From an uncultured Bacteroidales bacterium (GTDB lineage: Bacteria; Bacteroidota; Bacteroidia; Bacteroidales; Bacteroidaceae): a stretch of 64,000 nucleotides of DNA. The notes under the pieces are model-generated. The model did no database searches and was not told the origin of the DNA. It worked only from the letters and a program-made list of their open reading frames with translations. Positions 54,124 to 64,000 of this stretch are shown in pieces. Each line of letters begins with the position of its first letter. The first letter of the stretch is position 1. Both the position numbers and the translations under genes were made by a program. The stretch spans positions 19,875-83,874 of the forward strand of contig CADBXO010000027.1 in NCBI GenBank assembly GCA_902798685.1, in the 5' to 3' direction.

Positions 54124-55160
54124 TGCGGATTATTCAGGTTCTTTATCACGCCGATCCTGTACTTGAGCGTTATGAGCTGCTGGTTATGTACAGGTGATCC
54201 GGGAGTGAAATGAACGTTCCAACGGAAGCCCAATTCCACGTTTTCATCGGAAATAAACTTGATTCCCAGTTCCGTCTTGTTGTAGAAAGAGTGGTTGTAG
54301 AACGGGTCGTTGCGGTGGAATTCCAGTCCTGCCTCGGGATCATCCAGATACTGCATCTGAGGGCCTCCTGCATATACGGTGCTCTTTATGTCGAACATCT
54401 TCCATCCCAGTTGCAGGTCACCCAGGAATCCTATGGGGTTGTACCAGAAATCATAGGCACGGCAGTTGTTTATCGTGAACAGCACGCCGGCATCGGCCTT
54501 GAGTCTGAAATCGGATGCCTGCCCTTTTGAAAGGTCAAACGTCAGATAGGGATTGATCTGGAACTTCTCGTAAAGGGCGTGATTGTGCTGCATGGTATTG
54601 GCAAAATGGGTCATTGCAGTGAACCATCCGCCTCCTATCACACCGTTTCCAACGTATCCGTCCCATACTATGCGGAATGCCTCACGCTTTGTATATGACT
54701 GACGGCTGAACCAGTTGCAGTATAACTCTGACTGGAACAGACGGCCATGGTACTGGATGACCGTTCCGCCTATAGTTGCGTCAAAGAACGCGATTGAGTC
54801 GTAGAGAAATGCATCAGGAAGCTGGCGCTGCAGATTCTTGCGTGGAATTGCTCCGAACATAGTGGTCCACTTCTCGCCGCCGTACTGGTAATACATGATG
54901 ACGTCCGGATCAATTGTCTGGTCCGAGCCGAACTCCCATACCTTTGACAGACCGGCCACCAGAGAGTGTTTCCTATAGTCAATTCCTATCTGGGGCATTA
55001 CGCGCATACCGTAGATGGTCTGCGGAAGCATGTCATTCTTGAATTCGCGGTTGTCAAACAGTCCGTCAAAAGCAAGGTCGGCACGCAGACGCTGGCCATA
55101 GGCGTTGATACACATCGCGGACAGCACCAGAACGGCTAATTTCCTGACTTTAAATTTCAT
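54120..55160 (-). CDS. Putative outer-membrane beta-barrel protein
   Basis: 346 residues, signal peptide ending CINAYGQ. I do not recognise the family. The mature part is beta-rich, with many Tyr/Trp/Phe residues alternating with polar ones (KHSLVAGLSKVWEFG, FRIVWDGYVGNGVIGGGWF, VELGFRWNVHFTPGS), as in a transmembrane barrel of perhaps 12-16 strands. Its stop overlaps the PAP2 start by 4 bases, and it leads the barrel-PAP2-acyltransferase operon, so a role in outer-membrane lipid handling is inferred only from position. Confidence 0.65.
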   Translation of the reverse strand: MKFKVRKLAVLVLSAMCINAYGQRLRADLAFDGLFDNREFKNDMLPQTIYGMRVMPQIGIDYRKHSLVAGLSKVWEFGSDQTIDPDVIMYYQYGGEKWTTMFGAIPRKNLQRQLPDAFLYDSIAFFDATIGGTVIQYHGRLFQSELYCNWFSRQSYTKREAFRIVWDGYVGNGVIGGGWFTAMTHFANTMQHNHALYEKFQINPYLTFDLSKGQASDFRLKADAGVLFTINNCRAYDFWYNPIGFLGDLQLGWKMFDIKSTVYAGGPQMQYLDDPEAGLEFHRNDPFYNHSFYNKTELGIKFISDENVELGFRWNVHFTPGSPVHNQQLITLKYRIGVIKNLNNPQ

Positions 55161-55188
55161 CGGCTTGAAAACTTATCAACATATTGCG

Positions 55189-55196
55189 CAAAGTTA
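55189..55196 (-). promoter_or_regulatory. -7 element of the barrel-PAP2-acyltransferase operon
   Basis: TAACTTTG on the minus strand, 28 bases before ATG 55160. No clear -33 box. Confidence 0.45.
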
Positions 55197-55241
55197 CCTA
55201 TTTATAACGCATTTCCCGTTTCTTGGGCCGCATAAAATTTG

Positions 55242-55249
55242 TAACTTCG
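55242..55249 (+). promoter_or_regulatory. -7 element of the ABC exporter-purT unit
   Basis: TAACTTCG, matching TAnnTTYG, 25 bases before ATG 55275; a TTG at 55223-55225 is a little too close for a standard -33 box. Confidence 0.4.
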
Positions 55250-55274
55250 CACATTAAATCAATGATTTCACTCA

Positions 55275-57119
55275 ATGAAAGAGCTTTTTGCATTTCTAAA
55301 ACGATTCATACGCCCCTACCGCCGCAATCTGATAGGGAGTGTGACGTATAACCTCCTGTCTGCAGTACTCAATGTATTCTCATTCGCACTGTTGATTCCC
55401 ATCCTGAGAATCCTCTTCAAGATAAGCACCGAGACATATGAGTACGTACCGTTCGCTCAGGCTCAGGGAATGGAAGATTTCTTCCATGTGCTCAAGAACA
55501 ACTTCTTTTACAAAATCACTGATTTTATCAACCTGTACGGTGAGGCCAAGACACTTCTCATACTGGGTCTGGTGCTCATTGTCATGACTTTCTTCAAGAC
55601 CGCCTGCTACTTCGGTTCATCAGCTGTCATGGTGCCCATGCGTAACGGCGTTGTACGCGACATCAGAATTCAGATCTACGACAAGGTGCTGAGCCTTCCC
55701 ATGGGATTCTTCAGCAAGGAGCGTAAGGGAGATATCATAACCCGAATGAGCGGTGATGTATCCGAGATTGAGAACTCCATAACCCAGTCTCTGGACATGC
55801 TCATCAAGAACCCCATACTTATCCTGGTCTATCTGGGTACTCTGGTTGCCATCAGCTGGCAGCTCACCATATTCACACTGGTTATAGGCCCGGTCATCAT
55901 ATGGGTAATGGGTTCCATAGGACGTAAGCTCAAGGCCAACTCTCTCGTAGTTCAGTCTTACTGGAGTGAGACAATGTCCGAGTTAGAGGAGACACTTGGA
56001 GGACTCCGCGTCATCAAGGCCTTCCTTGCAGAGGACAAGATGTCAAAACGCTTTGCCTCCAGCAGTGAATCTCTGCGCAAGGCCGCCAACCGCGTCAATA
56101 TGCGTCAGGCTCTGGCTCATCCGGTAAGTGAGTTCATGGGTACGGCACTCATCGTAGTGGTGCTCTGGTACGGCGGAACCCTGATTCTGAATTCGGCCCA
56201 CTCACCCATTGACGGCCCCACATTCATCTACTACCTGACAATCCTTTACAGCGTCATCAATCCTATCAAGGATTTCTCAAAGGCCGGTTACGCCATACCC
56301 AAGGGTCTGGCATCACTGGAGCGTGTAGACAAGATTCTGCTTGCCGAGAACAACATAAAGGATCCCGAAAATCCCGTTGAAATCAGTGCTCTCACAAAAG
56401 AGATCAAGTATGAGGGCGTATCATTCTCATATGAGGATGACCGCGAGGTACTGCATGACATCAACCTCACGATACCGCGCGGCAAGACCATCGCACTGGT
56501 GGGCCAGTCCGGCTCCGGCAAGTCTACCCTTGTTGACCTGCTTCCGCGTTTCTATGACGTAAAGGAGGGCTCAATTACCATTGACGGACAGGATATACGC
56601 AATATCTCACTCAAGTCTCTGCGCGGACTTATGGGTAATGTCAACCAGGAGGCAATCCTCTTTAACGATACCTTCTACAACAACATAACCTTCGGTGTCA
56701 AGGACGCCACACGCGAGCAGGTCATTGCAGCTGCCAAGATTGCCAATGCCCATGACTTCATAATGGAGACCGAGAACGGATATGACACCAACATAGGTGA
56801 CCGCGGCTGCCTGCTCTCAGGCGGTCAGCGCCAGCGTATAAGCATTGCCCGCGCCATACTCAAGAACCCGCCGATTCTGATTCTTGACGAGGCCACAAGT
56901 GCCCTGGACACCGAGTCAGAGCGTCTGGTACAGGAGGCTCTGGAGCGTCTTATGAAGGACCGCACGACGGTAGCAATAGCCCACCGCCTGTCTACCATCA
57001 AAAATGCCGATGAAATCTGCGTATTACATGAAGGAAAGATTGTAGAACGCGGAACCCATGAGGAGCTGATAGCCCTGAACGGCTATTACAAGCGACTCAA
57101 TGATATGCAGCAACTGTAA
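55275..57119 (+). CDS. MsbA-like ABC exporter (membrane and ATPase domains fused)
   Basis: 614-residue half-transporter. Six membrane helices in residues about 20-330, then the ATPase: Walker A LVGQSGSGKST near 410, Q-loop GNVNQEAILFND near 455, signature LSGGQRQRISIARA near 518, Walker B ILILDEATSALD near 540 and the H-loop His in AIAHRLSTI near 573. It works as a homodimer; MsbA-type members flip lipid A-core or other lipids across the inner membrane, which would match the divergent acyltransferase/PAP2 operon (inference). purT follows 15 bases later. Confidence 0.9.
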   Translation: MKELFAFLKRFIRPYRRNLIGSVTYNLLSAVLNVFSFALLIPILRILFKISTETYEYVPFAQAQGMEDFFHVLKNNFFYKITDFINLYGEAKTLLILGLVLIVMTFFKTACYFGSSAVMVPMRNGVVRDIRIQIYDKVLSLPMGFFSKERKGDIITRMSGDVSEIENSITQSLDMLIKNPILILVYLGTLVAISWQLTIFTLVIGPVIIWVMGSIGRKLKANSLVVQSYWSETMSELEETLGGLRVIKAFLAEDKMSKRFASSSESLRKAANRVNMRQALAHPVSEFMGTALIVVVLWYGGTLILNSAHSPIDGPTFIYYLTILYSVINPIKDFSKAGYAIPKGLASLERVDKILLAENNIKDPENPVEISALTKEIKYEGVSFSYEDDREVLHDINLTIPRGKTIALVGQSGSGKSTLVDLLPRFYDVKEGSITIDGQDIRNISLKSLRGLMGNVNQEAILFNDTFYNNITFGVKDATREQVIAAAKIANAHDFIMETENGYDTNIGDRGCLLSGGQRQRISIARAILKNPPILILDEATSALDTESERLVQEALERLMKDRTTVAIAHRLSTIKNADEICVLHEGKIVERGTHEELIALNGYYKRLNDMQQL

Positions 57120-57134
57120 ACAACATAATTAAAC

Positions 57135-58281
57135 ATGGTCAAAATCGGAACACCGCTTACCAAGGTTGCCAAGAAGGCACTTCTTTGCGGTTCAGGAGAA
57201 CTTGGAAAAGAGGTTGCAATTGAATTGCAGCGACGCCCCTGCCATGCAGGTGGCTCATCGCAGCTATGTTCTGTCAATGCTTGACGGAGCCCGTCTGCGT
57301 GAGATTATTGAAAAGGAGAAACCGGATATGATCATTCCGGAGGTAGAGGCCATCGCCACTCCCGAACTGGTAAAGCTTGAGAAGGAGGGCTACAACGTTA
57401 TCCCTACCGCAAATGCCACATTCCTTACAATGAACCGTAAGGGAATCCGTCAGCTGGCACATGAGAAGCTGGGCCTTCCCACTTCAAACTACCGCTTTGC
57501 AGCTACCCGTGAGGAGTTTGACGCTGCCATCAAGGAGATCGGTACTCCCTGCGTAGTTAAGCCTATCATGAGTTCATCAGGTCACGGTCAGAGCGTATGC
57601 AAGACTCCGGCTGATGCTGACAACTCTTGGAAGATTGCCCAGGAAGGCGGTCGTGCAGGAGGCGGTGAGGTTATCGTAGAGGGCTTTGTAAAGTTCGACT
57701 ATGAGATCACCCTGCTTACCGTACGTCACTCAGGCGGCACCACATTCCTCAACCCCATCGGCCACCATCAGGTAGACGGTGACTACCGCGAGTCATGGCA
57801 GGCACAGCCCATGAGCGACAAGGCTCTGGCACAGGCCCAGGACATCGCCAAGAAGATTACCGACGCTCTGGGCGGTTACGGTATCTTTGGTGTTGAGATG
57901 TTCGTTTGCGGCGATGATGTTCTCTTCAGTGAGGTTTCACCCCGTCCGCATGACACCGGTATGGTTACAATGATTTCACAGGATCTGTCAGAGTTCGCAC
58001 TGCACGCACGTGCCGTGCTCGGTCTGCCTATCCCCAAGATCAACTTCTTTGGCCCCAGCGCATCAAAGGCTATAGTAGTTGAGGGTGACACCAACATGAT
58101 CGAGTTCGAGAATGTTGATGAGATCCTCTCAGAGCCTGATGTTCAGGTACGTTTCTTCGGCAAACCCTTCATCAAGGGTCACCGTCGTATGGGCGTAATC
58201 CTGGCCCGTGCAGAAAGTGTAGAGAAAGCTCTGGAGAAAGTAGAGCGCGCTTACGCTAAGCTGAAAGTCAAGGTTTATTGA
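57135..58281 (+). pseudogene. purT: Formate-dependent phosphoribosylglycinamide formyltransferase, 38-base deletion at 57231
   Basis: PurT makes FGAR from GAR, formate and ATP (ATP-grasp). Codons 1-32 from ATG 57135 are normal ([18 protein letters not shown]); the rest (57232-58281) is normal in another frame, starting [13 protein letters not shown] and including [20 protein letters not shown] and [13 protein letters not shown]. Aligned with E. coli PurT, the 12 residues LGVEVIAVDRYA between these parts plus two bases of an Arg codon are missing, about 38 bases. As written translation stops at residue 49 (after 57281), so no enzyme would be made. The 3' end overlaps the opposing sulfatase gene by 7 bases. 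Confidence 0.92.
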
Positions 58282-60236
58282 TTCACAACCAATTCTTTGG
58301 TTGTCATATACTCAAGGTACTGTTGGATCAGTGCCTTGAGTTTTTTTATCATCTCACTCTCAACCTCAGGCTTGGTTCCCTTGAGATTCTGCTTGAGAGT
58401 GGGATCCTGCTTGTAGGCAAACAGGCCTGTCTCGTTCTCACCGTCAAACTGGATGAGAAAATCACCCATGTAATAAGAGTAGAGACCGTTCTGGAAGGTA
58501 GCACCCCAGGTCTGCTCATCGGGCGTGCCGAACAGGTTCTGACCGAAGCTTACAAAGGGTTTGTCATAACCCAGATAACCCAGGATTGAAGGATAGATGT
58601 CTGACTGCTGGGCAATAGCGTTGCGCTTGCCAACCAGAGTGTCCGACGGACAGTAGAATACAACCGGAACGCGGAAATTACCGTAGTCAGACTGGTAATC
58701 GGGATGCTCTGAAAGGTTTGTATGATCGGCCGTAAGTACAAACAGTGTATTGTTGAACCAGGGCTGCTTTGAAGCCTTCTCAAAGAAGAGCTTCAGGGCG
58801 TTGTCCGAGTAACGTATTCCGCGGTAAATAGGCAGATTTCCCTCAACGGGATACTTGTCCTGATATCTCTCCGGAACGTTGTACGGATGATGTGATGATG
58901 CGGTAAACGCAGATGCCAGGAACGGCTCCTTAAAGGTTCCTATCATATCGCACATATACTGCAGGAACTCCTCATCCCAAATGGCCCAGAAACCGTCAAA
59001 TACTGCATCTCCTCCGTACTCCGGTTTCTTGACGAAATCCTCCATACCGAAGTAGTCCTTGTAGCCTATCACCCTTGAGAAAGACTGGAAACCCATCGAG
59101 CCGTTATCGGCCCCATGGAAGAAGGCTGAGTAGTAACCCTTGGTTCCCAACTCCTTGGCCAGTCCCGAAATCTCCTTGGACATGATGGTGGGAGTAAGGA
59201 ACAGATGATCCTTAAGCATAGGTATGCCTGACAGGACCGACGGCATGGCGTCAATGCTCTTGCGTCCGTTAGCCAGTGATGTCTCAAATGTGAGCGAGCG
59301 GTTTATCAGAGTATCCATAAAAGGCGCACAGTCATGGATTCCCTGTGTACCTTTATTCATTGCTCCGATATATTCTGATCCAAAGCTCTCCAGAATCAGG
59401 ACTACCACGTTCAACGGGCGGAATGTGGCGGTGGAATCAGGTAAAATCACCGGAGTATATATGGATTCCAGTTCCTTCTCATCAAAATATGAAGGAACCT
59501 TCATATCCTCATTTCCCAGAGTCCTGATTACGCAGAACGGGGTGTTAAGTATGGCCGCAGCCTGAGCCGGAGTCTTCACATACTGGTAGGCGTTACTCAT
59601 GGTGATGGGCCTTATGTTATGGGCCAGGCCACCGCGTATTCCGGCCAATATACCGACTGCACAGAGCAGCAGGCAGCAGGTACGTACCATGTAATAGACG
59701 AATGTCTTGCGGTACTTCAGAGTGGCAGGAACCTTTATGAATATGCACAGGAGCACAACTATGACAATGTAGAGCAGCACCATGTACCAGTTATCGGCCA
59801 ATGACCTCAATATGATGGAAGTCATCTGGCCTCCGCCCTCACCGCTGAACTCATCCAGAACCTGGAGCGTGCTTCGGCAACCGGTGTAAGGAAAATAGAC
59901 AGTATCCACCAGGTTCAGCAGAACTCCGGCCGATGCCATCACCACCAATATAATCTTGGTGAGACGATAGAACCACAACTTCTCCTTGAAGTGGAACGGG
60001 AACATCATGAGCACCATGTACAGGGCGCTTATATACATGATTCCGGCAGTATCGAAAACCAGCGCTCCTTTGAGCATGGGCCATATCATACCGGCCAAAT
60101 CGCCCTGGAAGGAGCTCCAGTTATACCAGATGAAAACGGGGTGGCAGATCAGAAAAGCGGCGTAGACAACAACCAGATTCCTTAGCATTACAATGAAAGG
60201 AGTTCGGAAAACAGGACTGGTGTTGTTATCTGCCAT
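58275..60236 (-). CDS. LtaS-like membrane sulfatase / phosphoglycerol transferase
   Basis: 653 residues. Five N-terminal membrane helices (about 12-190) then an extracytoplasmic sulfatase fold: metal motif [12 protein letters not shown] near 281, nucleophile region [19 protein letters not shown] near 325 (Ser where LtaS has Thr), [12 protein letters not shown] near 380 and [10 protein letters not shown] near 500. Members add phosphoglycerol or phosphoethanolamine to glycans or lipids; the exact substrate is unknown. It follows the PfkB kinase by one base in the SIS-PfkB-sulfatase operon. Confidence 0.88.
   Translation of the reverse strand: MADNNTSPVFRTPFIVMLRNLVVVYAAFLICHPVFIWYNWSSFQGDLAGMIWPMLKGALVFDTAGIMYISALYMVLMMFPFHFKEKLWFYRLTKIILVVMASAGVLLNLVDTVYFPYTGCRSTLQVLDEFSGEGGGQMTSIILRSLADNWYMVLLYIVIVVLLCIFIKVPATLKYRKTFVYYMVRTCCLLLCAVGILAGIRGGLAHNIRPITMSNAYQYVKTPAQAAAILNTPFCVIRTLGNEDMKVPSYFDEKELESIYTPVILPDSTATFRPLNVVVLILESFGSEYIGAMNKGTQGIHDCAPFMDTLINRSLTFETSLANGRKSIDAMPSVLSGIPMLKDHLFLTPTIMSKEISGLAKELGTKGYYSAFFHGADNGSMGFQSFSRVIGYKDYFGMEDFVKKPEYGGDAVFDGFWAIWDEEFLQYMCDMIGTFKEPFLASAFTASSHHPYNVPERYQDKYPVEGNLPIYRGIRYSDNALKLFFEKASKQPWFNNTLFVLTADHTNLSEHPDYQSDYGNFRVPVVFYCPSDTLVGKRNAIAQQSDIYPSILGYLGYDKPFVSFGQNLFGTPDEQTWGATFQNGLYSYYMGDFLIQFDGENETGLFAYKQDPTLKQNLKGTKPEVESEMIKKLKALIQQYLEYMTTKELVVNQ
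58285..58304. other. Hairpin at the purT/sulfatase 3' junction
   Basis: Perfect 8-bp inverted repeat with a 4-base loop (ACAACCAA, TTCT, TTGGTTGT), just after the purT stop and inside the last codons of the sulfatase. It has no T-run, so terminator function for purT is unproven. Confidence 0.4.
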
Positions 60237-60237
60237 T

Positions 60238-61164
60238 TCAGCGGTCTATTTTATATTTCTGTGCGAATTCTTTACTAACGTAGTTCGATGTGCTCATGCA
60301 GGTCTCAGTTCCGAACTCGATGCCGAATCTTATCAGACGGCTCCAGTCTTCCTGAGTCAGGCGGTCCAGATTCTCACGGCCTATACCGCCGGTATACAAT
60401 CCGTAGAGTATTCCTGCATTGAAGTTGTCTCCCGCACCTATGGTGCTTACCGGAACGATGGGATTGGAACTGAAGGTATACTCCTGACCATGGTCAATGA
60501 CCAGGACTCCGTCCTTTCCCCTGGTGCAGATAAAACGGGGACAGTATTTAGAGATTTCATCATATATCTTCCTGCAGTCATCATGGCCGTAAACATTGAT
60601 GAAATCCTCATGGCTGCCGCGAACTATGTCGGCAACTGCAAAGTTCTCCTTGAAAGTGTCACGAAGGCTCTCAACCTCATGTTTGTGGTTGTCACGGAAA
60701 TTCAGGTCATAGTAGAGAATGGCCCCCTGCTGCTTTGCATAGTTCAGGAACGGCCTAACCTTATCCTTGAGAACCGGATTGAGTGCGAAATATGCTCCGA
60801 ATGCCACAATGTCATTCTTCTGAATGAGCGGCATTTCAAAGTCCAGACGGTTGTTGGGGTAATCCTTGTAGAAACTGTAGTGGGCGTCATTATTCTCATC
60901 AAGAAACGCCAGTGAAATGGCTGTTTTCTTGCCCTGGTAGCATGAAACGTAATCGGTATTGATTCCGTTCTTCTGCATGAATGCCAGAATATTCTGTCCC
61001 ACCTGATCATCACCGACCTCGGTAATGAACGTGCAGTCAAGGCCTGTGCGGCCCAGTGATATCAATCCGTTGAAAACCGAACCGCCAGGTACAGCCGCTA
61101 CCGGTTGGCCCTGACGGAACAGGATATCATAGATTGTTTCTCCTATACCGAGTATCTTTCTCAT
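60238..61164 (-). CDS. PfkB-family carbohydrate kinase
   Basis: 308-residue ribokinase-fold sugar kinase. Seen: the opening ILGIGETIYDI, PGGSVFNGLISLGRTG near 26, YYDLNFRDNH near 150 and the anion-hole/catalytic-base motif STIGAGDNFNAGILYG near 245. This matches the fructokinase-like group, but the substrate cannot be fixed from sequence. Its ATG overlaps the SIS gene stop by 4 bases, so the two are co-translated; a shared phosphosugar pathway is likely (inference). Confidence 0.9.
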   Translation of the reverse strand: MRKILGIGETIYDILFRQGQPVAAVPGGSVFNGLISLGRTGLDCTFITEVGDDQVGQNILAFMQKNGINTDYVSCYQGKKTAISLAFLDENNDAHYSFYKDYPNNRLDFEMPLIQKNDIVAFGAYFALNPVLKDKVRPFLNYAKQQGAILYYDLNFRDNHKHEVESLRDTFKENFAVADIVRGSHEDFINVYGHDDCRKIYDEISKYCPRFICTRGKDGVLVIDHGQEYTFSSNPIVPVSTIGAGDNFNAGILYGLYTGGIGRENLDRLTQEDWSRLIRFGIEFGTETCMSTSNYVSKEFAQKYKIDR

Positions 61165-61760
61165 AACAGTTTCTTGGAACGCAGTCCCAGATAACCTCCG
61201 TGATGACGTTTGTTATATTCCTCGGCAGTGAATCCGATTTTTTTCATTGTTTCTACCACCAGGACATCACCGATCACATTCATGACGGTGGTACTTGTGG
61301 TGGGTGTAAGTCCAAGGGCACATACCTCATCGGGGTGGCCGGTACCCAGAACTATATCGGCCTGACGGGCCAACGGGCTGGTGGTGTTACCGGTCAGGAC
61401 AATGAACTTAAGTGTGGGATCAAGTGTCAGACTCAACTCCATGAGTTCAAGAACCTCTCTTGTCTTGCCGGAGTTGGATACCAGAAGGAACAGGTCGTTT
61501 TTCTGCAAAACGCCCAAATCACCGTGCTGAGCCTCACTGGGATGAAGGAAGATGGACGGAGTACCGGTGGAACTGAAGGTGGTGGCTATATTCATTGCGA
61601 TCTGGCCGGCCTTTCCCATTCCGCTTGTAATCAGTTTTCCTTTAAGTTCATGCACGTGGTGAACTATCAGATTCACCGCTTTTTCGTACTCGTCACCGAT
61701 GGGGATGTTCAGGATGGCCTGAGCCTCGCGGGCGACGATATCCTTAATTGATTCAATCAT
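61161..61760 (-). CDS. SIS-domain sugar isomerase (arabinose-5-phosphate isomerase-like, no CBS domains)
   Basis: 199 residues from ATG 61760; the ATG at 61799 lies upstream of the predicted RNA start. SIS fold of the KdsD/KpsF/GutQ group: SGMGKAGQIAMNIATTFSSTGTPS near 46-69, HPSEAQHGDLGVL near 73, VSNSGKTREVLEL near 95 and GLTPTTSTTVMNVIGD near 150. The tandem CBS domains of the E. coli enzymes are absent; SIS-only versions are known in Bacteroides. Likely makes arabinose 5-phosphate for Kdo synthesis. Confidence 0.88.
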   Translation of the reverse strand: MIESIKDIVAREAQAILNIPIGDEYEKAVNLIVHHVHELKGKLITSGMGKAGQIAMNIATTFSSTGTPSIFLHPSEAQHGDLGVLQKNDLFLLVSNSGKTREVLELMELSLTLDPTLKFIVLTGNTTSPLARQADIVLGTGHPDEVCALGLTPTTSTTVMNVIGDVLVVETMKKIGFTAEEYNKRHHGGYLGLRSKKLL

Positions 61761-61796
61761 TGCTAAATCCAATAAAGAACCCTTGTTTTTGTAGTG

Positions 61797-61828
61797 CAAA
61801 TATATGCATTATTCATAAACGGGACAAA
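61797..61828 (-). promoter_or_regulatory. Promoter of the SIS-PfkB-sulfatase operon
   Basis: TTTG (61828-61825), 20 bases, TATATTTG (61804-61797) on the minus strand, a near-ideal match. RNA start near 61793; start codon 61760. Confidence 0.75.
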
Positions 61829-61855
61829 TTTGTTTTTCAGCGCCGGAGTTAAATA

Positions 61856-61887
61856 TTTGGTAGAATCATTGCGATTTGCTATTTTTG
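61856..61887 (+). promoter_or_regulatory. Promoter of pnp
   Basis: TTTG (61856-61859), 20 bases, TATTTTTG (61880-61887); leader about 48 bases to ATG 61940. Long, AU-rich leaders are usual for pnp genes, which are often self-regulated. Confidence 0.7.
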
Positions 61888-61939
61888 CCGCAATTTATCC
61901 TATAGGATTATTTTTTATTAGAGGTTTTATATTGTTTTA

Positions 61940-64000
61940 ATGATGAAAATTGTAACAAAAGAGTTCCAGCTTCCTGATGGAAGAACCATCAAACTGGAGA
62001 CCGGGAAACTGGCAAAGCAAGCCGATGGAGCCGTAATGCTGACATGTGGCAAAACAATGCTCCTGGCCACTGTATGTGCCGCCAAAGATGCAGTTCCCGG
62101 AACTGATTTCATGCCGCTGCAGGTAGAGTACAGAGAAAAGTATGCGTCAATCGGACGTTATCCCGGCGGTGATTATGAGATTTTGACATGCCGTCTTGTG
62201 GACCGCGCACTGCGTCCTTTGTTTCCGGACAATTACCACGCTGAAGTTTTTGTAAACATCATACTGTTCTCCGCTGACGGAGAGCAGATGCCTGATGCAC
62301 TTGCCGGTCTGGCTGCATCAGCAGCATTGGCTGTATCGGACATTCCTTTCCAGGGTCCGATTTCTGAGGTCCGCGTAGCCCGTATCAACGGTGAGTACGT
62401 GATTGACCCCACATTCAAGCAGCTTGAGCAGGCCGATATGGATGTAATGGTTGCCGCAACCTATGACAACATCATGATGGTTGAGGGTGAGATGAAGGAG
62501 GTTAGCGAGGCTGACCTGCTGGGTGCCATGAAGGCCGCTCACGATGAGATCAAGAAGCACTGCAAGATCCAGATGGAGCTGACCGAGGAGGTAGGCAAGA
62601 CCGTTAAGCGCGAGTACTGCCACGAGGTTAACGACGAGGATCTGCGTCAGGCCGTTAAGGATGCATGCTATCAGAAGTCATACAACCTGGCTGCCGAGGG
62701 TAATGCCGACAAGCATTCACGTGAGGCCAACTTCGAGGCTGTACGTGACGAGTTCAAGGAGCAGTATCATGCAGCACATCCCGAGATGTCAGAGGATGAG
62801 CTGGCCGAGAAGGATGCTCTGATTGACCGTTACTACCACGACGTAGAGCGCGATGCAATGCGTCGTTGCGTGCTCGATGAGGGCAAGCGTCTGGACGGTC
62901 GTAAGACAACCGATATCCGTCCCATCTGGTGCGAGGTAGGTTATCTGCCCGGACCTCACGGATCATCAATATTCACCCGTGGTGAGACACAGGCTCTGTG
63001 CTCTGTAACACTGGGTACCAAGGACGATGAGAAGATGGTTGATGGGACGTCGTGAGATTGGTCACGGTCACCTGGCATGGCGCGCTCTGAAGGGTCAGAT
63101 TCCTGAGGATTATCCCTACTGTGTTCGCGTAGTATCAGATATCCTCGAGTCAAACGGTTCATCTTCAATGGCTACCGTTTGCGCAGGTACACTTGCTCTG
63201 ATGGATGCCGGCGTAAAGATCAAGAACCCCGTATCAGGTATCGCAATGGGTCTTATCAAGAACCCGGGCGAAGACAAGTACGCTGTTCTGTCAGATATCC
63301 TTGGTGATGAGGATCACTTGGGCGATATGGACTTCAAGACCACCGGTACCGTAAAGGGACTTACCGCTACACAGATGGATATCAAGTGCGACGGTCTGTC
63401 ATATGAGATTCTTGAGAAGGCTCTGGCTCAGGCCAAGGCCGGACGTGAGTATATTCTTAGCAAGATCACCGAGACCATTCCTGAGCCTCGCGCAGATCTT
63501 AAGCCCCACGCACCCCGCATTGAGACTCTTACCATTCCTAAGGAGTTCATCGGTGCAGTCATTGGCCCGGGCGGAAAGATCATCCAGGGTATGCAGGAGG
63601 AGACAGGCGCAAGCATCAGCATTGATGAGGTTGACGGCGTAGGCAAGATTGAGGTTGCCGCTTCTAACCGTGACAGCATCGAGGCTGCTCTGGCCAAGAT
63701 CCGTGCTATCGTAGCAATTCCTGAGGTAGGTGAGACCTACGAGGGTACCGTACGTTCAGTAATGCCTTACGGTCTGTTCGTAGAGTTCCTGCCCGGTAAG
63801 GACGGTCTGCTCCACATCAGTGAGATTGACTGGAAGCGTTACGAGACCATTGAGGAGACCGGCATCAAGGAGGGTGACAAGATTCAGGTTAAGCTGATTG
63901 ACATCGATCCCAAGACCGGTAAGTTCAAACTGTCACGTCGTGCTCTCATCGAGAAGCCCGAGGGTTATGAGGAGCGTCCCGCCCGTCAGCCCCGCCAGGA
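61940..64000 (+). pseudogene. pnp: Polyribonucleotide nucleotidyltransferase, deletion at 63044, 3' end outside window
   Basis: PNPase degrades RNA 3' to 5' with phosphate. The first 368 codons hold RNase PH domain 1 ([29 protein letters not shown]) and the all-alpha linker, up to [12 protein letters not shown] (ending 63043). From 63045 another frame continues normally: [40 protein letters not shown] domain ([14 protein letters not shown]) and the start of the S1 domain ([15 protein letters not shown]). About 30 residues present in E. coli PNPase, including HYNFPPYSVGE, are missing between them, roughly 90-100 bases out of frame. As written translation stops at 63055. Flanks show no decay. 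ATG 61943 is an equal start. Confidence 0.92.

Overview
The window comes from a Bacteroidales bacterium, most likely a Prevotella-like member of Bacteroidaceae/Prevotellaceae. The sequence evidence is: promoters of the Bacteroidetes type (TTG or TTTG, about 19-21 bases, then TAnnTTTG) in front of many genes; a fused SecDF; a very long signal peptidase I; an IspG with a domain inserted between barrel and Fe-S domain; a four-helix BlaR1-like M56 protein; and a C-terminal tail resembling the Bacteroidetes secretion-sorting tail. No insertion sequence, prophage or CRISPR array is visible. Most of the window is ordinary, tightly packed chromosome, and no stretch of 300 bases lacks a gene.

Layout. 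1-4625 (minus): an aryl-pyruvate/aryl-acetate cluster (paaK, ACT regulator, SSS symporter, iorA) with its own promoter inside the end of sufE. 4691-12602 (minus): a long housekeeping operon read as nucleoside kinase, rpoN, purE, ispG, cysS, M28/glutaminyl cyclase lipoprotein, sufE. 12713-16837: a broken BIG2 surface protein, an FKBP lipoprotein, and an Lrp/AsnC regulator translationally coupled to a fused amidotransferase-dipeptidase. 16781-20463 (minus): acpP, fabF and an Ig-like lipoprotein. 20665-22312: DUF4254 plus a GT9 glycosyltransferase. 22309-27302 (minus): Spy-like protein, dapB, lepB, WbqC-like gene, preceded by a damaged pckA with a structured leader. 27497-32704: three secreted esterase proteins around upp. 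32774: tRNA-Arg(CCU).

32890-36235 (minus) holds a BlaI-type repressor and a 988-residue M56 membrane protease with a large ectodomain that does not look like a beta-lactam sensor; two identical 10-base palindromes bracket its promoter. 36450-40242: a degenerate aspartic-protease-like protein and korAB. 40409-49360: a Sel1/TonB_C protein, secDF, a GH2 beta-galactosidase and two rhomboids. 49427-55160: argS, a viroplasmin-RNase H protein, then an envelope-lipid group (LpxL-like acyltransferase, PAP2 phosphatase, putative outer-membrane barrel). 55275-63999: an MsbA-like exporter, purT, an LtaS-like sulfatase, a PfkB kinase, a SIS isomerase, and pnp running off the right edge.

Five genes (symporter, BIG2 protein, pckA, purT, pnp) are split by out-of-frame lesions, and korA/korB look joined by a sixth. 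At least three lesions remove about 38-112 bases from conserved cores while the flanks stay intact. Either the assembly carries collapse errors or the strain has recent deletions; read mapping would decide. The best candidates for undescribed biology are the BlaI/M56 module with its operator pair, the amidotransferase-dipeptidase fusion under an Lrp-type regulator, and the arylacetate cluster with a built-in symporter.
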